Source: Herpetosiphonaceae bacterium (GTDB lineage Bacteria > Chloroflexota > Chloroflexia > Chloroflexales > Herpetosiphonaceae). Taken from it: 64,000 nucleotides of DNA. Location: assembly GCA_013538855.1 (NCBI GenBank), contig JABXJS010000235.1, positions 1 to 64,000 on the forward strand, in the 5' to 3' direction. Within the stretch, counting starts at the first letter, position 1. Every line of letters begins with the position of its first letter. Under the pieces are notes generated by a model. The model had not been told where the DNA came from, did no database searches, and saw only the letters and a program-made list of their open reading frames with translations. A program made the position numbers and the translations under genes. Positions 44,509-52,552 of the stretch are shown here, piece after piece.

Positions 44509-45195
44509 TTAACTTTCCCATGTGCGCTCGAACAACAGCAGCGAGGCGGCCAGCTCGGCCAAGGTGTAGGCAGCGAGCAAGCGCAGGCCAGGCGCGGCCT
44601 GTGCCCAGCCAGAGCCAGCAAGCGCAACCTCGGTTGTCTCGACGGCCACAATCAGCAGCGGCAACAGCAGCGGAAAGGCCAGGACAGTAAACAAGGCGCT
44701 CTTACCATCGGCCTTGGCCACGAGCGCCGCGATGATCGTTGTGGCCACCGCCAAGCCTAGGCCGCCCAGGCTTAGCGTCAGTGCAAACAGGCCCGGCTGC
44801 GCAATGCGTGCGTTCATCAACGCCACAAACAGCAGCGTAACCAGCAGCTCTAGCGCCACGAGCAGCAGCAGATTGATCAAGAGCTTGCCCAGATACACAG
44901 CCAGCGGCGGCGTAGTGAGGCGCAGGAGCGCGGCGGTACGCATCTCCTCCTCGCGCACAAAGGTGCGAGACAGGCCATTCAGCGCAGCAAAAAAAATAGC
45001 GACCCACAGCAGCACCGCCAACGTTGTGGCCGCCTGACGATCACGGCTTAGGCCGAGCGGCCCAAGGCGAAAGCTGACGAGCACCGCTGTAACAACAGCA
45101 AAGAGCAGCATGGCGTTGAGCGCATAGCGGGTGCGCAGCTCGATTTGCCAATCTTTACGGGCCACGGCGAGCGCAGCGCGAAAAAAATGTCGCAT
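44509..45195 (-). CDS. ccmB: haem exporter membrane subunit CcmB
   Basis: The 228-residue protein has six membrane helices and the CcmB N-terminal signature ALAVARKDWQIELRTRYALN. The segment VREEEMRTAALLRLTTPP is the conserved cytoplasmic loop. It forms the membrane part of the CcmAB ABC complex that releases holo-CcmE. ATG 45195 is preferred; a GTG at 45216 would add seven residues. It follows ccmA by 21 bp. Confidence 0.92.
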   Translation of the reverse strand: MRHFFRAALAVARKDWQIELRTRYALNAMLLFAVVTAVLVSFRLGPLGLSRDRQAATTLAVLLWVAIFFAALNGLSRTFVREEEMRTAALLRLTTPPLAVYLGKLLINLLLLVALELLVTLLFVALMNARIAQPGLFALTLSLGGLGLAVATTIIAALVAKADGKSALFTVLAFPLLLPLLIVAVETTEVALAGSGWAQAAPGLRLLAAYTLAELAASLLLFERTWES

Positions 45196-45216
45196 AGCGT
45201 GTTGCGCCCCCAGCAC

Positions 45217-45858
45217 CTAGGCCGATCCAGCCTTGAGCAGCAGATCACCCCAGGCTAGCTCGCGGGCATCGTTGGTGGCGATCACCGTGATACCGCGCTG
45301 GCGCTGGGCGGTGATGATGTGCTCGACCAACGTGCGGCCAGCAGCATCGAACATCGCCGTTGGCTCATCGAGCAGCAGCACTGTTGGCTGCTGGATCAGA
45401 GCCACGGCGTACTTCAGGCGCAGCACCATGCCTGACGAAAACGCCGCCACCTGGTCGTGGGCGCGCTCAAGGAGGCCAACCTGAGCGAGCTGGGTGTGCA
45501 GCTGCTCGCTGCTGACCGATTGGCCGCGGGCGGTGGCAAAAAAATGCACATTCTCCAGCGCCGTTAGCTCGCGGTAGACAGCGATATCCGGGGCGACAAC
45601 GCCAATAAACGGGCGCATCTGGGTTGGCGTCCAGCGCTGGCCGCGCCACTCGTAGATAATCGAGCCAGCGTCGGCAGTTTCGAGGCCACACAGCAGGCGC
45701 AGGAGGGTTGACTTCCCGGCACCATTGGGGCCGCTCACCACCAGCACCTCGCCGTGGGACAGCTCGCCTTCGAGGTGCTGCCAGACAGGGCGCGCGCCGT
45801 AGTGTTTGGCCAAATTATGCCATGTGAGTCGTAGCGTTTGTGAGCCTGTTACATTCAT
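45217..45858 (-). CDS. ccmA: haem exporter ATPase CcmA
   Basis: The 213-residue ABC ATPase has Walker A VVSGPNGAGKSTLLRLL, a variant signature AAFSSGMVLRLKYAVAL (CcmA-type, in place of LSGGQ) and Walker B TVLLLDEPTAMFD. ATP hydrolysis by CcmA with CcmB releases haem-loaded CcmE. It is the first gene of the ccm operon. A promoter ends only about 14 bp before the ATG, so the mRNA would be almost leaderless if this start and promoter are both right. Confidence 0.9.
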   Translation of the reverse strand: MNVTGSQTLRLTWHNLAKHYGARPVWQHLEGELSHGEVLVVSGPNGAGKSTLLRLLCGLETADAGSIIYEWRGQRWTPTQMRPFIGVVAPDIAVYRELTALENVHFFATARGQSVSSEQLHTQLAQVGLLERAHDQVAAFSSGMVLRLKYAVALIQQPTVLLLDEPTAMFDAAGRTLVEHIITAQRQRGITVIATNDARELAWGDLLLKAGSA

Positions 45859-45871
45859 CACAGGGCATTGT

Positions 45872-45900
45872 ATCATAAGCCAGTCGGCGAGGCGCAGCAA
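45872..45900 (-). promoter_or_regulatory. promoter of the ccm operon
   Basis: On the minus strand TTGCTG (45900-45895), a 17-bp spacer and TATGAT (45877-45872) form a fair sigma70 promoter. The ccmA ATG lies at 45858, leaving only about 7 nt of leader. Confidence 0.55.
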
Positions 45901-46018
45901 TTGAAGCCTGATCTAGGCAGTCAAGAATCAAGCGTATGTATACACTGATAGAACGAGATGGAGCGAGCTGAGGGTGGGGTGCAAAGGGTACACGGGCGCG
46001 GGCTGCCGCTAGGGCAAC

Positions 46019-46291
46019 TCAGGCCCGTGTAGCGGCAAAGATCTCGAGGATTTCAGCCAAGGCGCGCTCTTGATCGGCGGAGTCGCTTGAGCGAATCGCC
46101 TCTGTGACACAGTGATGCAGGTGCCGATCAAGCACGAGCGCATCGAACTTCTCGAGCGCCCGCCGGATGGCCAGGGTTTGGCGCAGGATATCGATACAGT
46201 ACGCGCCCTCATCAACCATGCGCTGAACCCCACGCACGTGTCCTTCGACAATTTTCAGACGTTTAACAAGATCGACAGTTTCTTCGGACAC
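46019..46291 (-). CDS. csoR: CsoR-family copper-sensing repressor
   Basis: The 90-residue all-alpha protein (MSEETVDLVKRLKIVEGHVR) has the Cu(I) site of CsoR: C32, H57 and C61 (AYCIDIL, LDRHLHHCVTEA), matching the C-H-C ligand set. It represses in the apo form and releases DNA with Cu(I). The GTG at 46291 is chosen because AAAGG lies 8 nt upstream; a GTG three codons earlier overlaps that site. It lies 18 bp after the hydrolase gene. No copper exporter gene is near. A 9-bp inverted repeat (ACACGGGC-type) at its 3' end may terminate transcription. Confidence 0.88.
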   Translation of the reverse strand: MSEETVDLVKRLKIVEGHVRGVQRMVDEGAYCIDILRQTLAIRRALEKFDALVLDRHLHHCVTEAIRSSDSADQERALAEILEIFAATRA

Positions 46292-46308
46292 AGTATTCAC
46301 CTTTGACT

Positions 46309-47115
46309 TTAGGCTGCATCGACAACGCGCTCGTTTTGCGGACGCTTGAGAAATGTCTGCAGCACTTTATTGAACTGGCCAGGCTCATCGAGAAATGGGA
46401 AGTGGCGGCTCTCGGCCATAACAAAGACCTGAACATTGGACATATCGCGCTGGAGGAAAATATCGGCCTGGTTGGGGTTAACGATATCGTCGCGTGCGCC
46501 GTGAACAATGAGCGTCGGAATAGCGAGCTGCTCTAGCTCTGGGCGGAGATCTGTGCGCATCATCGAGCCAACGGCGCGGCGGAGACTCTCCTCGGTGGGC
46601 TTGACGCTATCGTCGAGGATTTCACCGTACGATGTATCGTTGATATTGCCCAAGAACCAGCGAAATAAAAATTTCGTGACAACCGGAACACGCGCCATGG
46701 CGCGCGAGACATACTGGTTATCGGTCAGCTTCAACAGGCCCGACAGCGAGGTACCGACGATTGGCGCACCAACAGCGGCGACCCGTGTAATCCGATCAGG
46801 GTAGCGGATGGCGGTTTTTAGCGCAACCATGCCGCCCATCGAGTGCCCAACCAGCGGCACCTTCTCGATACCCATGGCATCCAAAAAGCGAATCACCTGA
46901 TCGGAAAAGTTCGAGATACTGATCAGCGAAGACTTATTGGAATCACCAAAGCCCCAGAAATCGAAGGAGTAGGTGCGAAAATCTTGCGACACAAACTCCA
47001 TCGTCGGCATCCAGTAGCGCCAAGAGCCCAGCCAGCCGTGGAGAAAGAGGACGGGACGCCCGCGGCCAAAGGTTTCGTAGTGGACGACTTGATCATCAAT
47101 AACAATTACGCTCAT
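46309..47115 (-). CDS. alpha/beta hydrolase
   Basis: The 268-residue protein has the oxyanion loop motif VLFLHGWLGSWRYWMP, the nucleophile elbow VGHSMGGMVAL (Ser in GxSxG), a late Asp in VHGARDDIVNP and the catalytic His in AESRHFPFLDEP. The lid region is helical (FLFRWFLGNINDTSYGE). The substrate is unknown; esterases, epoxide hydrolases and C-C hydrolases share this fold. ATG 47115 gives MSVIVIDDQVVHYETFG. A promoter lies about 35 bp upstream, and csoR follows in the same transcript. Confidence 0.88.
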   Translation of the reverse strand: MSVIVIDDQVVHYETFGRGRPVLFLHGWLGSWRYWMPTMEFVSQDFRTYSFDFWGFGDSNKSSLISISNFSDQVIRFLDAMGIEKVPLVGHSMGGMVALKTAIRYPDRITRVAAVGAPIVGTSLSGLLKLTDNQYVSRAMARVPVVTKFLFRWFLGNINDTSYGEILDDSVKPTEESLRRAVGSMMRTDLRPELEQLAIPTLIVHGARDDIVNPNQADIFLQRDMSNVQVFVMAESRHFPFLDEPGQFNKVLQTFLKRPQNERVVDAA

Positions 47116-47151
47116 GCTGGTACTTCCATTTGTGCGGTTAGATGGGCCTAA

Positions 47152-47179
47152 ACTATACCACGAAACGGGCTGCTGTAAA
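47152..47179 (-). promoter_or_regulatory. promoter of the hydrolase-csoR unit
   Basis: On the minus strand TTTACA (47179-47174), 16 bp and TATAGT (47157-47152) match the sigma70 pattern in 5 of 6 positions each. Confidence 0.6.
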
Positions 47180-47607
47180 AGCGCCGCTCCAGTCTCCTTC
47201 CAGTGTGCACATTGCGCGCCAAAGCAGGAGCGACAAGCCTTGCGCTGTGCAGGAGCGCAGCCCATGCATGCCAGACAAGCACGGGCAGGCCACTACCTCG
47301 CGTTCAACGCTGTTCCCCAGACCTACGCCTTCAGCCAGCACCAAGCTCCGTATGCCAGCGCAGCCAGCACCACACACGGGACACCCAGCCATCGTGCGCG
47401 AGTATAAGCGACGATCCAGCAGGGCTGAACATCGCACTTGGAAGGCGCGATGTTCATGCTGAAACGGCATACAAAGAAACAGGAAATGAGTAATAAAACT
47501 CAAAGGCTTGGTAACTAATACAAATAGCAGCACGTGCGCACATCATTCTATAGGCCGTACAACTCGACATTCGGCAAAAACAAGCTACACAGACGAGGGG
47601 AACCACC
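47180..47607. other. 428-bp region without a supported gene
   Basis: Frames on both strands are open in parts, but none shows family motifs, a ribosome-binding site or convincing composition. A 9-bp hairpin, GAACATCGC/GCGATGTTC, lies near 47431-47460 and could be a terminator. Otherwise nothing is recognised. Confidence 0.5.
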
Positions 47608-48356
47608 ATGGCCACATACTTTAACTGCGTGGGAGTGCCAATCTATTCACCGACGGACATGCGACCGTTTCTTGACGCAACGGTGCTAACAGGCGAGCCG
47701 CACCAACTGATCAGGGCGTGTATATGCGCTTAAATATGGGTGGTGGCGTTGCATGCTGGGCACAGGCCAACAACGAGGGCGGCGCAATCGACAACTTCAT
47801 CCCGGCATTCACAGGCAAAACACAGGTGCTGATGCGGCTTGAGTGGCGCAAGGCCCTGACATCAAATGGCCTCAGTGGTGGCTTCTGTGGCTCCCTGGTA
47901 GCATCGGATGCCAGCGCTAGCATCAATAGAATCTTCTTTGAGGCGCCTAACTTTGCTGAGTATGAGCACGCACCAGAGACAAAAGCACCGCATGTGGCGC
48001 AGGTACAGCTGACGGGCTTTGTCGATGAGCTGGTTGTGAGCGACCACGTCTACGATACAAGCACGCTGTTTGCACAGGCGTTGATGAATGTGCATACGCT
48101 GGTGCCGATGAAGCTCTACGATCCACACACAGGCGGATTTGTCGATGATCCTGCGCCACAGGTCCATGTAACAGGCAGCGTGATAAGCGCGCAGCGCATG
48201 ACCAACCCAAGTACCTACGCGCAGTTCTGGTGGCTCGTGGTGCGCATCGCCGGCGGCGCAATCGATATTGTGGCTGATCTCCACGCGCTCAAAGCCGCTC
48301 CAGCAGTGGGAGCACGCATTGACTGTCGCTGCTGGCTGACTGGGCGCATCCTCTAA
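47608..48356 (+). pseudogene. unrecognised gene interrupted by one frameshift
   Basis: ATG 47608, preceded by AGGGGA, opens a frame MATYFNCVGVPIYSPTDMRP that runs to LTGEPHQLI and then hits TAA at 47731. A second frame, beginning at GVYMRLNMGGGVACWAQ near 47715, continues to 48356 without interruption. One base lost near 47710-47716 (in ATCAGGGCG) would join them to about 249 residues. The joined product is soluble, beta-rich and Gly/Ala-rich, with no recognised domain. The clean continuation suggests a recent event or a sequencing error rather than old decay. Confidence 0.65.
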
Positions 48357-48382
48357 GCTCACAGCGACGCAGACACACAAGC

Positions 48383-48432
48383 AGGCCGCGCAGACGCCAC
48401 CGGAGCCAACCGGCCTGGCGTCTACGCGGCCT
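48383..48432. terminator. bidirectional terminator
   Basis: A 17-bp stem with one mismatch (48383-48399 with 48416-48432) lies between the convergent genes ending at 48356 and 48455. No T-run is seen. Confidence 0.75.
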
Positions 48433-48454
48433 TGGTGCTGGTAGCGTGCGCTGG

Positions 48455-49420
48455 CTAGCGCGATGGCGGCGAGCGGCGGGCGCGCCAGCGCCGCCACAAG
48501 CCAGGGCGCGTCACATCCAGCTCGCGGCGCAGGCCCTCGCTGAGCAGCGTCCAGCCGATTAACATCAGCACAACCAACACGCCAGCAAAGATCGGCTCCC
48601 AGGGTGTGCGGTTGAGCTGGCCGAAGAAATCCGAGAGCATCTGGCCTAGCTCCGGTCGACTTTGCTGCGGAATCAGGAAGTCGGGCGGCCCGAAATCGCT
48701 CACATAGTCGGCGTAGATAAACGCGCCACCAAGGTACAGGCCAAGGTAGCCCAGCTCGGCGATGAGCAAGGTCACAGCGCTTAGCTCCGAGGCGAGCAGC
48801 AGCGGCACAAGTGGCCAGATCTGCGGCATCACGTGGCGGGTGAAGATGCCCCAGCGGCGCTGGCCAACCGCCACCGCGCTTTCGATAAACGGCGAGCGCA
48901 TAATCAAGCGCACGCGATTTTGCACCAGCACAGCGGTCGGAATCCAGCCAAGTGCTGTCAGCGCCACGAGAAACAGCGGGAGGCCTGCAGCGTTGGGCCG
49001 AAACAGCACCACCGCCATCGCCAGAAGCAGGCTCGGGATGGCCCCGCTGAGGCTAAGCAGCAGATCGACCAGCCCGGCAAGTCGGCTGCCAAATGCGCCG
49101 ATCAGCAGCCCCACACCAACACCGATCAGCATACGGAGCACGGCGGCCATGCCGCACAGCAGCAGCGTTGGCCGCACAGCCCAGAGCAGACGGCTCAGCA
49201 CATCACGGCTGATACGATCGTGGCCCAGTGGGAACTCCGGGCTGGTCAGCGGCGGCAAAGCCCGCAGTGGAGGGCCGCCGTAGGAAACACCGGCGTACAC
49301 AAACGAGCGGTTGGTCGCCATCGGATCGTGGGGGGCGAGGCTGGGGCCGAACAGCGCCAGAAACACGATCACAGCCGCGATCAGCGCGCCAAAAAACAAC
49401 GGTCGATTCTGTAGCTTCAT
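48455..49420 (-). CDS. oligopeptide-type ABC transporter permease, DppC-like
   Basis: The 321-residue subunit has an N-terminal helix followed by the extracytoplasmic stretch with PLGHDRISRDVLSRLLW, typical for DppC/OppC. The permease core includes the helical EAA region (SAVAVGQRRWGIFTRHVMPQ). It pairs with the DppB-like gene immediately upstream (ATGA overlap). No ATPase (DppD/F) or binding-protein gene is adjacent. The peptide or sugar specificity is unknown, because family 5 transporters also carry oligosaccharides and nickel. Confidence 0.88.
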   Translation of the reverse strand: MKLQNRPLFFGALIAAVIVFLALFGPSLAPHDPMATNRSFVYAGVSYGGPPLRALPPLTSPEFPLGHDRISRDVLSRLLWAVRPTLLLCGMAAVLRMLIGVGVGLLIGAFGSRLAGLVDLLLSLSGAIPSLLLAMAVVLFRPNAAGLPLFLVALTALGWIPTAVLVQNRVRLIMRSPFIESAVAVGQRRWGIFTRHVMPQIWPLVPLLLASELSAVTLLIAELGYLGLYLGGAFIYADYVSDFGPPDFLIPQQSRPELGQMLSDFFGQLNRTPWEPIFAGVLVVLMLIGWTLLSEGLRRELDVTRPGLWRRWRARRSPPSR

Positions 49421-50382
49421 GCGTGGCTCCGTTGCTCTAGGCGCGTGTCGAGCGCGTAGGCCAGCACACGTGGCAGCGTATCGACCAGCAGCATCACCAC
49501 CCCAAAGAGCGGCAGGAGCACCGCGAGCAGATGCTCGTTCATAATAAACTCGTTGGCATAGCTGCGGCGATTATCAAAAAAAACCGCCACCAGCAGCCAG
49601 CCGATGCCGCGCCAGTCAAACAGCGGCTCAATCAGGATCAAGCCGCCGATCACAAACTGCAGCGCCTGCCCAAGCGCAACGAGCGTGGTTGCGCGCACGT
49701 TGGGAAAGGCATGGCGACGAAGAACTTGGCCCCAGCGCAGGCCCTTGCTGCGGGCGACCTGCACATAGTCCTGCTGTAGCTCGTGCTCAAGCAGCCCGGC
49801 GGTTACCCCGGCCACATACATCACCGGGCGCAGCGCCAGCACGGCTACCGGCAAGATCATGTGCTTGTCGAAGCCCATGCCCTGGATTGGAATGAGGTAG
49901 CCGCGGGCGGTGTACCAGCCCTGGCGCTTGCCAACCACAAGCAGCCACATCGCCAGCGTCGCCAGAAAGAACCCCGGCAGTGAAGAGCCAAGGGCAAACA
50001 GCGACACCGCGCTTGGCCGCACCCGCCGCGTGCGTCGATTAAGCGCCAGCAGACCACACAGCGGCCCCAGCAGCACGACCACCAGCAGCGTTATGCCCAG
50101 CAGTTGACCGCTGGCAAGCGCAAAGCGCCGCACAGGAATGCGATCAAGGCCCCAGTCGCCAGCCAAGCCCTGCCGCAGATAGTCGACGTACTGGCTGGTG
50201 AGCGAAGGTTGCTCCACGGCTCCAACGTGCGTGACCATCTGCCCATCTTGAAAGTGGACTACCTTACCGAACGAATCATACACAAGCGGCTGGGCGCGCA
50301 TGGCATAGACATAGCCTGCCGCATTGAGCAGCGGCACCAGCAGCAGCAACAGCAGCACGCGCCGCATCAGCAATCGCAGCAT
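49417..50382 (-). CDS. oligopeptide-type ABC transporter permease, DppB-like
   Basis: The 321-residue protein has an N-terminal helix (RRVLLLLLLVPLLNAAGYVY), an extracytoplasmic segment (about 30-90) and five more helices. The EAA loop is QQDYVQVARSKGLRWGQVLR-like followed by RHAFPNV. It forms a heterodimeric channel with the DppC-like protein. The segment after helix 1 lacks the usual PGDP sequence of DppB, so it is a divergent member. Confidence 0.86.
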   Translation of the reverse strand: MLRLLMRRVLLLLLLVPLLNAAGYVYAMRAQPLVYDSFGKVVHFQDGQMVTHVGAVEQPSLTSQYVDYLRQGLAGDWGLDRIPVRRFALASGQLLGITLLVVVLLGPLCGLLALNRRTRRVRPSAVSLFALGSSLPGFFLATLAMWLLVVGKRQGWYTARGYLIPIQGMGFDKHMILPVAVLALRPVMYVAGVTAGLLEHELQQDYVQVARSKGLRWGQVLRRHAFPNVRATTLVALGQALQFVIGGLILIEPLFDWRGIGWLLVAVFFDNRRSYANEFIMNEHLLAVLLPLFGVVMLLVDTLPRVLAYALDTRLEQRSHA

Positions 50383-50458
50383 TCTGTTCTCCCTGTTCTA
50401 GCTGTTGACAACGAAGAGGAGAGCGAGCAGGGCACAGCAGTCACACCCCAAAAGGACA

Positions 50459-50495
50459 GGCCCTGCTCGGTGACTATACACCGCAGCAGGGCCTA
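50459..50495 (-). terminator. strong two-part hairpin terminator of the SNF2 unit
   Basis: An outer 9-bp stem AGGCCCTGC/GCAGGGCCT and an inner 5-bp stem CGGTG/CACCG (loop ACTATA) stack with small bulges. It lies 39 bp past the SNF2 stop; CCTTTT follows on the minus strand. Confidence 0.78.
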
Positions 50496-50533
50496 AAGTT
50501 CATTGCTGGTGGCAGCGAGATCTGCGTCAGAGG

Positions 50534-52552
50534 CTAGCTGAAGACGCTGTCGAGCAGGGCGGCGCTGGCCTTCTCGGCGGAGGTAAGCTCCTCGTTGGCC
50601 TTGCGCAGCTCATTGCCGAGCGTCTCCATCTGGCGGCGGATATCGCTAAACGAGCTAGCGCTGAGGATGATCTCGGTGATGCGCACGTCGAGGCTCTGCT
50701 GCTCGTGCATGAAGGTCAGCATTGCATCGATCTCGCCGATCACGGTTTGGAACATATCGATCTTACCGGTCAGCACATGCAGGATATACTCCTCGATGGT
50801 GCCGCTCAGCACCAGCGTGCTGATCTCGACCGGGCGCTCCTGGCCATAGCGATGGATGCGGCCAATGCGCTGCTCGATGCGCATCGGGTTCCAGGGCAGG
50901 TCATAGTTGACGAGACGGTGGCAGAACTGGAGGTTTAAGCCCTGGCCGCCGCTTTCGGTGGAGAGCAAGACCTGGGCATCGCCGTCGCGGAAGCGCTCGA
51001 CAGCCAGGCGTTTCTGAATGCCAGTGAGACCGCCGTGGAAGAGCACCGAGGAGATACCGTGATCGGTTAAAAAATTGCGCAGGTACTCCAGCGTGGCGAT
51101 AAACTCGGTGTAGACGATGATCTTGCTATCGTCGGCGGTGATCAGGTGCAGCAGCTTGCGCGCCTTCGAGATCAGGCTCATTGCGGAGGCCTGGTCGAGC
51201 AAGTTAGCCAGCTCGGTGCGATCAGCGGCGGCCAGCTCGCCCATGCGGCCAGACATCGCCCCTTGCAAGGTTTGGCGCACAGCCTGGGGGCTAGAGGTCA
51301 TCTCCTTGAGCAAGATCATCAGCACCAGCACCAGCTTCGGCACGGCCGCGCGCGTGTCGACGCCTTCGAGCACAATATCACCCTCGACATAGCGGGCATA
51401 GATGCGCTTACAGAAGCGCACGACAGCGTCGTGGAAGTGATGCTCCTCATCGGTAAGCGGGATGGCATAGTGGGTGATGCGGCGCGGCGGCAGCTCGGTG
51501 AGCGTATTGGAGCGCCGATTGCGGATCATCACCTCGTTGAGCAAGGCGCGCAGGTGCTCCACGTTGCGGGCGTGGCGGCGATCCTCCATAAAGAGCTTCT
51601 GGAACTGGCGCGGGCCTTTGAGGTGGCCAGGCCGGGCGACGGTGATGAGGTTGTACAGCTCGCGCAGCTCATTCTGCACTGGCGTGGCCGAGAGCAGCAG
51701 ACAGTGCTTGCGGCTCAGATTGAATACAAACTTGAAGCGCCCAGTGCGGTGATTTTTCAAAATGTGGCACTCATCAACGACGACCATATCCCAGGTGCGC
51801 TCCTGGAGGGCCTTACGATACGAGGCTTTGGCGCGATCAATCGAGCCGACGATCAGCTGAAAGGGACCGATATCTTGGGCATCGCCGAGGCGATGAAACT
51901 GCATACCAAACTTATCCTGCATCTCCTCGAGCCACTGATCGACCAGCGGCGCAGGTGTGAGAATCAAGCACGAGCGGATCATCTCGCGCAGGTGGTACTC
52001 CTTGATGATCAGGCCGACCTCGATGGTCTTGCCCAAGCCGACCTCATCGGCCAAGATGGCGTTGCCGTGCATCTCGGCGAGCACGCGGCGCACAGCGCGC
52101 AGCTGATACTCCTTGGCATCGATCGTGGCGTACTCCAGAGCCAGCAGTTGATCGAAGCCGCCCTTGAGCGTGTAGTGCTCGGCCTGCTCGCGCACGGCCC
52201 AGCGGTCGGCGGGGGTGACATAGCCGCTAAGCAAGCGGGTGCGCTCGCCATCGGAGGGTGGGCGGTAGCGCAGCGTTGGCAGGATCGGGGACTGCGCATC
52301 GATGACTGGCGGCGGGCCGATGACGATGACCGGCTTGGGCGCAGCCTTGGCTGTCTCAAACGCCTCCAGCGCGCTACGCAGAGCGGAGCGATCGATCTGA
52401 TCGAGGTGATCGAAGCCGAGCGCCTGCAGATCGGCGCGCACCGTTGTTGGGGGCAGATCATCCAGAGCCATCACCAAATCGCTCAGCGCCACCACGCCGG
52501 AGCCGTGCTCGTCTAGGGCCGCGAGATACGCAGAACGCCGCATCTCATCCAT
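50534..52552 (-). CDS. SNF2-family helicase/translocase
   Basis: The 672-residue protein contains the full SF2 motor: Walker A ILADEVGLGKTIEVG, motif II VVVDECHILKN (DECH), motif III LLLSATPVQNELREL, motif IV-V VLLSTESGGQGLNLQ and motif VI QRIGRIHRYGQ (arginine finger). It resembles RapA/SNF2 translocases that move on duplex DNA. A small N-terminal region (about 1-70; LDEHGSGVVALSDLV has an EF-hand-like pattern) and a helical tail (about 590-672) lie outside the motor. The ATG (52552) overlaps the stop of the TerB_N-like gene (TGATG), so the two are co-translated. Confidence 0.9.
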   Translation of the reverse strand: MDEMRRSAYLAALDEHGSGVVALSDLVMALDDLPPTTVRADLQALGFDHLDQIDRSALRSALEAFETAKAAPKPVIVIGPPPVIDAQSPILPTLRYRPPSDGERTRLLSGYVTPADRWAVREQAEHYTLKGGFDQLLALEYATIDAKEYQLRAVRRVLAEMHGNAILADEVGLGKTIEVGLIIKEYHLREMIRSCLILTPAPLVDQWLEEMQDKFGMQFHRLGDAQDIGPFQLIVGSIDRAKASYRKALQERTWDMVVVDECHILKNHRTGRFKFVFNLSRKHCLLLSATPVQNELRELYNLITVARPGHLKGPRQFQKLFMEDRRHARNVEHLRALLNEVMIRNRRSNTLTELPPRRITHYAIPLTDEEHHFHDAVVRFCKRIYARYVEGDIVLEGVDTRAAVPKLVLVLMILLKEMTSSPQAVRQTLQGAMSGRMGELAAADRTELANLLDQASAMSLISKARKLLHLITADDSKIIVYTEFIATLEYLRNFLTDHGISSVLFHGGLTGIQKRLAVERFRDGDAQVLLSTESGGQGLNLQFCHRLVNYDLPWNPMRIEQRIGRIHRYGQERPVEISTLVLSGTIEEYILHVLTGKIDMFQTVIGEIDAMLTFMHEQQSLDVRITEIILSASSFSDIRRQMETLGNELRKANEELTSAEKASAALLDSVFS

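Noticed and set aside
47153-47533. 126-codon leftward Cys-rich frame
   Set aside because: No ribosome-binding site, erratic composition and overlap with the mapped promoter of the hydrolase gene.
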